A stretch of DNA of 64,000 nucleotides from positions 124,001 to 188,000 of the forward strand of contig NC_016451.1 of assembly GCF_000235365.1 (NCBI RefSeq). Direction: 5' to 3'. The notes below the pieces were generated by a model. It did not search any database. It was not told the origin of the DNA and worked only from the letters and a program-made list of their open reading frames with translations. Source of the stretch: Eremothecium cymbalariae DBVPG#7215. Lineage: Eukaryota > Ascomycota > Saccharomycetes > Saccharomycetales > Saccharomycetaceae. The position numbers and the translations under genes are program-made. Positions 29,291 through 39,200 of the stretch are shown in pieces (the stretch's first letter is position 1; each line of letters begins with the position of its first letter).

Positions 29291-30274
29291 CTGGAATTGA
29301 TTTGTAGGAGAAGTCTGAATTAACGGTTGAGGCTGAGATAAGGTCTGTAAAGACATAGGATGCTCTTGCCCAGCAAGCAATGCCGGTTGTTGCTGGGTCT
29401 GGGGCTGCTGGTGCTGTTGTTGCTTTTGTTGCTTTTGTTGCTGTGGCTGGAGTTGCTTTTGTTGCTGCAGTTCTTGTTCCTGTAGCTGGGGTTGTACATC
29501 TAGCTGACCTGGAACGGGTATCTGTTGCTGTTGAAGTATATTGTTCCTTGGCGTCGCATAAGCAACACGCAATTGTCTGCCCTGGCACCATATTCCATTC
29601 ATCTCAACCAATGCACGACGACGCTCTTGCTCATCTGCAAACCGCACAAAACCAAAGCACCTTGAAGCACCTGTAATGGGATCAGTCATAACCCGCACTG
29701 TCTTGACAGATTTGAACTTGGTTTGAAATAACGACAATAGATGTGCCTCTGTGGCTGTCGGCGACAAATCACCAACAAACAATGAGAACTCAGGCGTCGT
29801 TGGTATGTCTGATTGCAACGTGGCACCAGACGCCCAATTCAACCGAAAGTTCCGTTTAGCTGTAGGATTGGTTGGATTGTGTGTGGTAGAACTGATCAGA
29901 TTTGGCAGCGGCGTAGAATTGAGTTGCAAACCAGCTTGCGCCTCCTGCAAACTAGGAAACTGAACAAAACAGTAACCTGCATGATGCAGCTGTGTAGTAT
30001 TGGGGTCAATAAATGATACCCCATTGATCTGAATCCTCTCATCTTCCACATGTTGCGATGATGCCAAAGTACTACTAGTACTACAGGGAATCAGTAGATT
30101 TTTCTTGGCCCTAATTAACTTCACCTGCACCTGATGCCCAAGCGTCATCCATATCTGTTGAATGGTTGTTTCATCGAATGATGGGTCTAAGTCACCCATC
30201 CACAGAGTCCTGGGTGGCTCATCCGACGTCTGAATAGTGGTCGATGGGGGTTGAGGGATTTGAGATTCTGCCAT
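28514..30274 (-). CDS. NGR1: Ngr1-family RNA-binding protein with three RRMs
   Basis: Poly(A)/U-rich RNA-binding regulator of mRNA turnover of the Ngr1/Nam8 (TIA-1-like) group. RRM1 spans about 22-148 (TLWMGDLDPSFDETTI) with an insertion, RRM2 162-241 (LFVGDLSPTATEAHLLSLF; GFVRFADEQ) and RRM3 398-470 (VFIGGLNNQITESQLQSLF; GCGFVKFEH). Residues 247-345 are a glutamine-rich linker with a pure run of about 13 Gln. The C-terminus is low-complexity (Ser/Asn, poly-Gln, poly-Ala). Proximity to MET8 and AME1 (YBR213W, YBR211C) supports NGR1 over NAM8. ATG is at 30272-30274, after a 2.3-kb gene-free upstream region. Confidence 0.9.
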
Positions 30275-32572
30275 TTGTCCTTGTGTCAGTGAGCCCCGAG
30301 TAGTCTATTAAAATAATAATAACAATAATAAAAAGCTCAGGCAGACAACTTCTATATTTGTGTATGTCTGCAGTGTCTATAATGCGCTAAAAGGTGAACT
30401 GAAGACTGCAACACACAGAGTTGACCAAAAACCAAAAAAAGCTAGTAAAGTAAAATAGCAAAACTGATGATGATGGTGATGATAATGACGACCACGATAA
30501 CAATGGCAATAACACCAAATATCTATCTATCTATCTCTTTTTTTTTATTTTATTAATTACCAATTGATGATTCTTACCAAAAATTTAGACCAAAACGGCA
30601 CTCCTTCTCTGTAGTAGGTTATGTATGGTATGACGGACGGACAAGAATCCCACGTATAATACAAAAAATGGTGGCGGAGTCGTATGTTTCAAACCTCCTA
30701 TCGTTCCTTTCAGAACTTTAAATTATTATTATAGCACAACCAAAAACGTAGCAGCTAACCAATTGTTCGACCAATTAATTATTAGTCCTGTTTCTTCTTG
30801 CTTGTTTGACCCAGACAGAGACCAACTCACTCCCTTCCTAAAAATTCCAAAGTCAATTAAATCAAAAAGATCAACCAATCCTAGAATAAAATGCAACAAG
30901 CTGTTATTATGCTTCACAATATATCTTTTTTAATCAGTCACTTACCAAACCCAAAAAGGTCAAACTTTAACACTATTAACCAAATTGAGAACAGCGTGAT
31001 AATAGCACTTATAATAATAATAATAATAATAATAGTAGGATTTAAAATCAAGCAAAATCACAGTAACACTCAATCAAAGAGGAGGGAACAGATAGACAAA
31101 AGAAAAACAAAAATACTAATTAAAAAACGTCTGCTCTGTTTTTCGTATTCTCCTTTTGTCAAGATTAGCAGCTCAAATGGAAAAAAAAAAGTGTCCGCTT
31201 TAATTGTTAGTCTGCAAAATCTCTTTAGGATGGAGATGGATGAGAGAGAGATAAATAAAGTAAACTCCCTCCTTAAAGTAATTCTATAATGCAAAAACCT
31301 TTCTATATTTATTATATTATAATAAGGACAAACAAAGAGGTTTTTTGTCAGAAGGGAATTAATAATCTACCTGCGTGGATAGATGGATTTGGGGGCAGAG
31401 ACGAAGAAGGTCCCAAATGCTATAATTCCACTGGTAAAAAATAAAAAAAAACCTAACCTGGGTTAATCAATCAAACTTGGAAAAATCCGGATTTGTTTTA
31501 TTATTATACCTTCGGCTGCGTATACTGCACTGTGTGTAGTGTGATTATGGTTTGTTTTGCTGTGCTGTATACGTCTGTCGGCCGTCACTTCGCTTGCTTA
31601 AGCTACTAAAAATGCCTTCGAATAGGAAGTATAAATAATAATATATTGTATAAAGCCGTAGAGAGGGAATAACGCAGGAAAGTTCTGGTTCGACGATAAA
31701 TGCAGACTCGCTTTATATTAACTCATAGGAGACAGCTGCTTGCTCGTAATATATTCTGAACAAGGAAGAATGTGTCAGCGGTGAGCGACTGGCGAGAGCA
31801 AGACGATGTGTGTTATAGATGAACGCAGACACACAATGGCAATAATAATTATTAGATAAGGTACAGTCAAGAAAGTAGTTTCTACCTGGTTAGGATGTGA
31901 TTGATCAAGGGAGGCCGGCAGTTTCTTTTTTCCCGTATCAGCTCTACTATAAGTTGAGGAGTTTGGTTGCTATGCCATAATATTTTGGTATATATAATTC
32001 GTTGTTCGACGTTGCTCTTTATTCGTCCTCGACCCCTTTCCTTGTTCTATTCCGTGTGCCTGTCTGACATACTACACAGAAATTTTATTCCCTTGAAGAC
32101 ATAACAGATCAGGAGGCTCGTCGTTATCCGAAAGTAGGGGAGTTGGAGGGGTTTACTGTATATGTAATTTCTAAGCTTTTCCAATTTGGTGGGAGACCAC
32201 TTTTTCGTGGGTGTAGTAGTAGTGGTAGGAACGGCGTTTTGATAAACGTCACCCAACAAAGCTGCTTGTGACCAGTTAGGTGTGAGTCAGTGGCGGTAAG
32301 CATTGCGGTTTATATAAACAATCTGCTGCTCGAGGCAGAGCGCCTGGTTCGCACGTAGACGGGAGCTCAAGAAGCATAGCAGTGCGGTGGTGAGGGGCGG
32401 AGTGCTTATGTAAGCTCTGATGCGATATTTCGCCACGATGGTCACGTGATGTGATCTCTATTTTAAAAAAAGTCCATGCAGCATCTGCGCAGCTGCAACT
32501 ACAGTTCCAAGAGCAAGTACAGTGATAGAGAGGGTTAGGTTTGGCTGTTTCTGTAGATTAAGTGGGTTGTAT
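30275..32572. other. Long gene-free interval between NGR1 and AME1
   Basis: A 2.3-kb divergent intergenic region. It holds many AT-rich simple repeats, including an (AAT)n tract near 31013-31034, a (CTAT)n tract near 30518-30535 and A/T homopolymers. TCACGTGA is at 32442-32449, 124 nt before the AME1 ATG. A 132-codon frame at 30891-31289 is mostly repeat-derived Ile/Lys and is not called. Confidence 0.5.
32442..32449. promoter_or_regulatory. Cbf1-type E-box upstream of AME1
   Basis: TCACGTGA, a palindromic CACGTG with T/A flanks preferred by Cbf1. It lies 124 nt upstream of the AME1 start. Confidence 0.4.
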
Positions 32573-33346
32573 ATGGAACGAGAGCTAAAACTTTTGTATA
32601 GGCAGAGAGGCAGTGCCTTGCGACGGGTGGATCAGACGGTGGTGATTAGGGATAATGCTACAGAGGATGACAATGCATCTGCGGATGCAGACATGGACTT
32701 GGGCGAGGATGTGAATGCAGGGGTGGGTTTAGATGTGGATGAACACTATATGGATGTGGAGCAGAATGCTGATGAAGCCAGCAGCGCTGGCACTGCTGGC
32801 TTCGTCAACGTTGCAGCCGCAGCAACAAATGACAACAACATTGCTGATGAGAGGATTATATCTGAAAATCCAGAAAACTTTGTGAATGCTTCTTACTCGT
32901 TTGATGGGTTGCCTGTAACAAAGTTATCGACTTCCATCACGTCAATGGCAGCAATTGAAGTCATACAATCGATTGTGGATGATATATTCAAGAAAGTGCT
33001 GGTCCCACAGTCGAAGCAACGTTTCCACGAATCGCGGTCCAGAAAAGATAGATTATCGTACAAGATGGATTTGAAACTTTTCGAGCAGTTCTTGTCCTTG
33101 GTGAAGTCTGATTTAAAAGATATCCAGGATATACACTTTTCAAACAATGAGATGTGCTATCAGATGAAACAGATCCTTAAAGTGAAGCAAGATCTGACCG
33201 AAGAAATCGTCAAAATACGTGATGAACTGGCCGAGTATGATGTAGTTCAGTCCGAGGACGCAAAGAAGGTGGAAGAACTGGAATCGTTAATCGAACTCAA
33301 CAACAAATTGAAATCTTTGAAAGATATCGAAACTGATTTATCGTGA
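32573..33346 (+). CDS. AME1: Ame1, COMA/CCAN kinetochore subunit (CENP-U)
   Basis: Inner-kinetochore protein of the COMA complex; Ame1-Okp1 links the centromeric nucleosome and Mif2 to the Mtw1 complex. ATG 32573 gives MERELKLLYRQRGS, which aligns with the short conserved N-terminal motif of yeast Ame1 that binds the Mtw1 complex, so I reject the longer frame from a non-ATG codon upstream. The 257 aa comprise an acidic linker (about 20-110) with a near-perfect DNA inverted repeat at 32771-32806. A helical region (AIEVIQSIVDDIFKKVLVPQ; MDLKLFEQFLSLVKSDLKDI) follows, then a coiled coil to the end. It is shorter than S. cerevisiae Ame1 (324 aa). Confidence 0.93.
   Translation: MERELKLLYRQRGSALRRVDQTVVIRDNATEDDNASADADMDLGEDVNAGVGLDVDEHYMDVEQNADEASSAGTAGFVNVAAAATNDNNIADERIISENPENFVNASYSFDGLPVTKLSTSITSMAAIEVIQSIVDDIFKKVLVPQSKQRFHESRSRKDRLSYKMDLKLFEQFLSLVKSDLKDIQDIHFSNNEMCYQMKQILKVKQDLTEEIVKIRDELAEYDVVQSEDAKKVEELESLIELNNKLKSLKDIETDLS
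32771..32806. repeat. 14-bp inverted repeat inside AME1
   Basis: The arms GATGAAGCCAGCAG and CTGCTGGCTTCGTC pair with one mismatch around an 8-nt spacer. It lies in the variable acidic linker of the protein. Confidence 0.8.
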
Positions 33347-33796
33347 TATATGCATACGTATCCGATATTTCGCTTGCGTGTTTTGAATACACAGACATTT
33401 ACATTGAGTTAGCATAATGTATTATATATTTTTAGGTTTCGTGTGCTATTATTAAGGCATGGATCGGGATGCCACCTTCTGTCTTCCTCCCTCTTCCAAC
33501 AAATCTGCGTTTATACAGCACTGTGTAACACAAACGGCCAGCACCACTCCAGACATACAGCGCATAACTGTAACTAACGGCCAACTAGAAGCATATTCTA
33601 GTAAAAAAAACGGAACTGTCTGACTGGCCGATAACTATACAAAGGACAGAAGGAATGATGGTTTGCACTATCTCTATATTTAACCCTCCTTGAGAATCCA
33701 CACTTTTTGGTGTGCTGTTCTATATAGATATATATATCTGTTTTGTCATTGTATCAAATGTATGCGTTCTTCCCTAGTTTCAAAGGCCCTGCTCCC
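33347..33796. other. Convergent spacer, AME1 and ERV14
   Basis: AT-rich 3' flanks of two convergent genes with a TATATATATC run near 33727-33741. No gene was recognised. Confidence 0.5.
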
Positions 33797-34204
33797 TCAA
33801 TCATTCTCAGCGATCAACTCCATAACCAACCTATATAGATAGAAAAAGAACATGACCAAATAAAACCCTAGTTTTAAAAATGACTCCCTCTTATGCTTCC
33901 CCAACGTCCGGAAGATCTCCGTCGCATCAAGCAACTGTAGCTTATTATAAATCTTCCTCCCATTGAAGAAAAGAACAGGAACATTCAATAAAAACACGAA
34001 CCAATACCCATTCAAAAGAAACAATAACGAATTAAAAGCATGCAACCCCGCCTCAGGCGTGATCAAATTATTCACCTTTGAACATAGCTCAATGGGATTG
34101 ATATAATCCGCCTCCAGGTCTGCATACATAATAGTAAAGTGAACTTGCATGAACGTGTTTATCGTGTTTATCACAAACGCAAACGTAAATAGCCAGGCCC
34201 CCAT
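33797..34204 (-). CDS. ERV14: Erv14/Erv15, COPII cargo receptor (cornichon family)
   Basis: Cornichon-family ER-to-Golgi cargo receptor for integral membrane proteins. ATG 34202-34204 gives MGAWLF, the conserved N-terminus, and 135 aa (yeast 138). The cargo-binding and signature block [24 protein letters not shown] is intact, as are [20 protein letters not shown] and the COPII-binding [16 protein letters not shown]. Three to four membrane segments are present. The in-frame extension to 34357 starts at a TTG and has no family similarity. S. cerevisiae has ERV14 (YGL054C) and ERV15 (YBR210W); this is their single precursor by position. Confidence 0.96.
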   Translation of the reverse strand: MGAWLFTFAFVINTINTFMQVHFTIMYADLEADYINPIELCSKVNNLITPEAGLHAFNSLLFLLNGYWFVFLLNVPVLFFNGRKIYNKLQLLDATEIFRTLGKHKRESFLKLGFYLVMFFFYLYRLVMELIAEND

Positions 34205-34860
34205 CTTGTTCTCCGTGTCAATTTTTGGTGTCCTTGTCTTGGTCTTTTTCCTGATCTCTGAATAATCCCCACAGTCACCTTCTAGATTAAACTCTGGTGC
34301 TTCTATTGATCCATTTGAGAACCTTTTGCAACATAACACTAGGTGAAAACTAAGCAAATTTGATGTTCAAGATTTCATTTTAAAAAATTTCCGTTTTCTC
34401 TTTTTTGAAGGGGCAGCGAAAATCCGGCTGGGCGGGCGTCAGCGACAAGTCACGTGGTGTGTTACTTGTCTTGGGATTGAAATAAAATAAAATAACAGCT
34501 AATATGGAGTTTTTAGGTAGCAGAAGTGGCCGCTGGCTTGTACAAAAGCGGTGGTAGGGAGGTGTGGAGATGGTGGGGTGGTGTGTAATTTTTGTGGGGA
34601 GTTATATAAGCATTTCTGTATGTGTGTGTGTGGGGAGCGGTCGAAAGATGATATTATTTAATAAAATTTCGAAGAGTTTCTGATTAAGAAATACTGACGC
34701 AACAAAATAATAGCAGTGCAGGAAATCACAAAAATATGAGTACTCGACGAAATGGCATACAAGTTCAAGCCACATTTTAAGAAGTATATAGAAATCCAAA
34801 CGATCAGTTTAATAATTAGTTGCTCTTGAATTCTAGTTTCCTTTGCTAAAAAAATATAAC
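34205..34860. other. ERV14 divergent promoter region
   Basis: This contains CACGTG at 34451-34456 and a TG-rich tract near 34619-34632, then AT-rich leader sequence for the frameshifted gene to the right. No gene was recognised. Confidence 0.4.
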
Positions 34861-35570
34861 ATGATTGTCGAAGATGATAAAGACCAATTCCACTGGCATG
34901 CAGAGACGTTGAGTCCATTGCTGTCGCCTCCATCTTTGGAACATGATGATGATGATGACGATGATGATGATGACATTGAAATGGACATTGAAAGTCCAAG
35001 TTCTTTCCCGCATTACACCATGACGAATAACATACAATTGATAAGTACACCTTATGAGGAAGGATTCAAGCCGAGGCCGTTACATTTGGATCCTTCTACA
35101 TATTCAAATTTAAAGAGATTGTCGGATACGTTACAGTTGGAATGTAATTCATTACAGGATCAAAGACTTTGTGTTGTGCACCAGGTTAAACTTGTCAAAA
35201 CTACTTTCCAGTCGATTAAGCTCGATTTTTTTGGTCTGATGATGAGGATCTTTCTCCATCCATGCCCATGGCAGGTTTTAATTTCTATACAGTCTCTATC
35301 AAACTTCCACGTAATAACCCATTAATATGGAAGCACTTTTTATTGAAATCTCAGTACAATCAAATGGTGGAGTTCTTATCACCTTTTGAAAAACGACCCC
35401 GCTATGAATCAAGCTATTTGATGAAATCTGAGAGATTGATAAATTTTGTGATGCATCAGGTATGGCTACAGGATGTCCGTGATGAAGATTCGCAAGCAGA
35501 ATCTCTTTTGTTTGAGTTGTCAAAGCTCTACACCTGCCTATACCAGGAGGTACAATCTAGGTACAATTGA
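34861..35570 (+). pseudogene. Unrecognised acidic protein gene with a -1 frameshift at a T7 run
   Basis: Two overlapping open frames join into one 236-aa product if the frame steps back one base at the T run 35226-35232 (join 34861-35232 and 35232-35570). Frame 1 begins at ATG 34861 and ends at 35325; frame 2 is open only from 35220, so the shift must fall in the overlap. The joined protein reads through a run of acidic residues (WSDDEDLSPSMP) beyond the join, as natural coding sequence would. Before it lie a 10-residue Asp tract (about 30-39) and a helical DPSTYSNLKRLSDTLQLEC block; after it, IKLPRNNPLIWKHFLLKSQY and a helical C-terminus. I do not recognise the family. It may be a sequencing error, a decayed gene or a slippery site (T TTT TTT). 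Confidence 0.6.
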
Positions 35571-36288
35571 AAGTTGTCACCCAACCATGTTGATATAAAA
35601 GTCATTTTAATACAACGATAAAAAGCCTTTTCCTCGCGTACCAATCCACCGCGTACTCAAACAAAAAAGAGGGAATGGCTCTCGAATGTGAAAGCCAATG
35701 TACACAGAAGCCCACCAAAAAAGATATCAAGTGTGAAACGTACTTGTAGACATCATAGGACGTCCATTCTGATGATGATACATCATTTATGCTCCGATAC
35801 CGGGAGTCGAACCCGGGTCTCCACGGTGAAAGCGTGGTGTGATAGCCGTTACACTATATCGGACTCACAACGAGGCGTCCGGAAGAAGTTCGTTTTATTT
35901 TCCACAATATCTGTCAGGTGGGTAACAAAAAAGAACTCTGCAACATTAGGTTAAACTCATACAACGATATATAAGTATGTTACCGCTCATAAAGATATCA
36001 CACAGGCATTTCATCCAATGACAGTATATATATATAGTAAAGTCATTTGTTGAATATCTATGCAAAGTGAATGGTACATTGAAACATGCCAAAATGTAAA
36101 CAATTTTTTCAATAGATTTTAAGAGAAAAATTCCGGCCACCAGCACTTGTTAGGTCCACTGACACCTTATTATTATCCGTAGACACCACAAGTTAATCAA
36201 CTATGTAGCTTCATATTTATTGACTGCTGCTTTCCCTCCTTCTTTTTCTTCCAACAGAAAAAGAAAAGTATAGTTTGTTTCTTAGTTA
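35571..36288. other. Spacer with tRNA-Glu, synteny boundary
   Basis: Apart from the tRNA at 35792-35863 there is only AT-rich sequence and the ULS1 3' end. Here gene order changes from the YBR/YGL block to the YOR/YLR block of S. cerevisiae. Confidence 0.6.
35792..35863 (-). tRNA. tRNA-Glu (anticodon TTC)
   Basis: On the minus strand this is a 72-nt cloverleaf: acceptor TCCGATA/TATCGGA with discriminator G, anticodon stem CCACG/CGTGG around CTTTCAC (anticodon TTC), and T stem CCGGG/CCCGG with loop TTCGACT. There is no intron and no encoded CCA. It is identical to the copy at 45515-45586. The nearest strong T run in the transcript direction is about 70 nt downstream (35716 region), which is far for a Pol III terminator. 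Confidence 0.97.
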
Positions 36289-39200
36289 TTAAGACTGCAT
36301 TGTGGTTGTCGGTGGTGGTGGTTCTAGGGTATTCAAACCGAATAGAAATCCTAGTTCTCTGCGTCCCAAACGATTAACTTCTCGTAATTCTGAAGGATCC
36401 ATTGCACTCTCTACTAGAGCCTTTTTGCGATTTTGTAATTCGACAATTCTATCTTCAACAGTTGCTGTAAGCAATAGTCTATGGACGTGAACTTCTCTTT
36501 CTTGACTAATTCTGTAACAACGGTCCATGGCCTGTTCTTCGACGTAAGGATTCCAGAATGGATCAACTAGGATAACGTGGTTTGCACATGTCAAAGTTAG
36601 ACCGGAATTTCCGGCTTTCATGGATATGAGAAGCACGCGTTGGTCCCTCTCACGATAGAAACGCTCTATCACATTGGATCTTGCTGCACCACTCATGGAA
36701 CCGTCGTACCTCAAATACTTCGCCTCCAGTATTGTAGTTATGAAATGTTCCAGGATATCAAAAAAGGCAGTAAATTGAGAAAATACAACGACCTTTTCAT
36801 TTTCTGTGGATGCTAATACAGAACGGATAATTTCCAGGCATTGTTGCACCTTCTTCGATTGATGTAATAATTCGAAGTTGATCTGATAGTCGTATTTTAG
36901 TCTGCTGCGCCGTTTGTCCATTTCCTTTTCATATTCAAGACGTAAGTCGTCTTCAGTAAATCCTTGATTGATGGCCTGATCGTATAACTGGTATGAAACA
37001 AGCTCATGGTCGTTTATGAGCTTCTCGCAGACTAAACAGGGCACGAAGTAAGACCTTGTGCCCTTCGGACCTTTAATAACGGATGGGGAATCTCTTGCTG
37101 TTTCTAGGAATGGACCAACGCATGGTTCGCACAAAAGATGGCCACATGGCGTCAATACAGCTGTAGATTCAAGTTCCATTTGTTCGAGACATTGGGGACA
37201 AGTCATCGACTCTGTACATTGTTTTACTGTTTCTTGACTAGTTTTATTCATACTTTTGGCCACATAGTACAATCGCTTCCAATCATCTTCAAAATTTGTA
37301 CCATTTACAACCCTTGTTCCCTCGGCTTTAGCCTCCCCAATTTTCACTAGTTCTTGATGACAGCATGCTTGACGTAATCTCAATAATAATGTTAGAATAC
37401 TCGAATACGAGCCTGATTTACGTTCATTTAATAGTTTTCTGGCTTTTATAGCTGTTTTATATTCTAGGGATTGATAGAATTCTAAATCCTCTCCGCCCAA
37501 GACATCTTCTATCTTATTGAGATGTTTTTCAGGTAATGTTAAGATAGGTTCGCCGTCAATTGTAGAGTTCTTAGACCTGCGCAGCATAATTGCCCGCAGT
37601 AAAACACGAACTTTCGTTAAAGCCCGTTCAACATTTCTATCATCCATACGAATATCACGCGCAGCCAAAACATTAGCAATATCTTCCCTGAACTTCTCCT
37701 CTCTGTTATAAGGAGCAATTCTTAAAAACCTGATCAGCGAATAAAGTTCTAATATATTGTTTTGTATTGGAGTGCCTGATAATACCCATCTATAGGTTGC
37801 GCTGAGTGTGCAGCAAGCTTTAGCTGCTAACGTCTGTTTGTTTTTAATGTTTTGAGCTTCATCCAGTATCACGCGATAAAATACTGATTCGTCGGCAAAA
37901 AAGGGTGACCAATATTCTTCACGAGTCTTTAATGAATTCATCGCTTTAATATCAGCAAGTTCGAGTGTTGTGTTCTTTTTTTCATTTTGCAGCCTCCTGG
38001 GCCAATGCCTTTTGAACTCAATTGCAAGTGTTTGATAGGAAACTAAAACAACATCATAGCCTTGCAAAGCGCTAAAGTTTTTAAACTTCTTGCCTCCCAG
38101 ACCCCCATATATTGTCACTTTCAGCTCGGCACTTTTTTTGACCTTGGTGTTGACTTCATCGTTCCAGACACGCAACACAGAAACAGGAGCTACAACCAAG
38201 TTGATTGTGCAGTTATCATTTCTGGGTTTATTAGCAAGTATTAAAGCGATTGTTTGAATGGTTTTTCCTAAACCCATATCATCTGCTAATAAACCGCCCT
38301 TAACCTTTGACCTCTCTGTTTTCAATAACCAGTGTAAACCTTGTCTTTGATGTTTTAATAAATTCACTGTCATTTCAGGTGGAGTTAGTTCTTCACCTTC
38401 TACACTAACCTCAGTTTGTTTCAAACTTTCCAATAACTCATTTAAACTTTGATGGTCCCTAGCTGTGTAAATGTTAGACATTTGAAGTTGATTTTCAAAG
38501 GATGTACGGCTCGGTATTAAATCTGATTTTTCCAACATTTTGAAGTCAGGATCCTCAAGGTCATCTTCAATCATCAATGGTTCCATAAATGAATCATTAT
38601 CATTGGTGTATTCATTTTTAAAGGTCCTTGTTTTGGAACTCGAAGTATCTATAGAAAATCCCCGTTTCTTCAGATATTTGAATACCCTAGGAAGTTCAAT
38701 ATTGTTTTCTAATACTGTATTAATTGCATGTTGTACCTGTTGCTTCCAAAGCAGAGGAATAGAGGCAAAACTGAACTTCTTTCTAAAAACCCTAAAACAT
38801 TCCAGAGCCAAAATTATCTGCTTGGTCTTTTCATGACCGAGCCTGGATTGGTTGAATGGCGTGTTATATATATCAACAGCATTCTGGATGGACTGATAGT
38901 AGTATTTTTCATCTTCAGATGGATCCACTACACTCCTAGATGATTCCTCTATGGTATCTCTTGTCAAATCGAAGTTATCGATTTGGTTTTCGTCATAGCT
39001 CTTAAAATATGTGTCAAGAGTTCTATCGACAAGGGGCATTCTTACGCCCATATTCCTTAATGCTGCTAGTTGCATGTTAACGTAGCTTTTCTTTTCAGGA
39101 TCAAACAGAACACCTGCCATTGTTTCGATTACTGCATTCCGTATGCTATCAAGTAGCTTGTATGTCTGTTGTTTGGCCTCTAGGGTACGTTTGGTATTGC

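Noticed and set aside
30891..31289. 132-codon + strand frame with ATG and a hydrophobic stretch
   Set aside because: The hydrophobic part comes from an ATA/AAT microsatellite and the rest is A/T-driven Lys/Ile/Ser; no domain is visible.
34205..34357. N-terminal extension of Erv14
   Set aside because: Begins at a TTG codon and is unrelated to the cornichon family, whose N-terminus MGAWLF starts at 34204.
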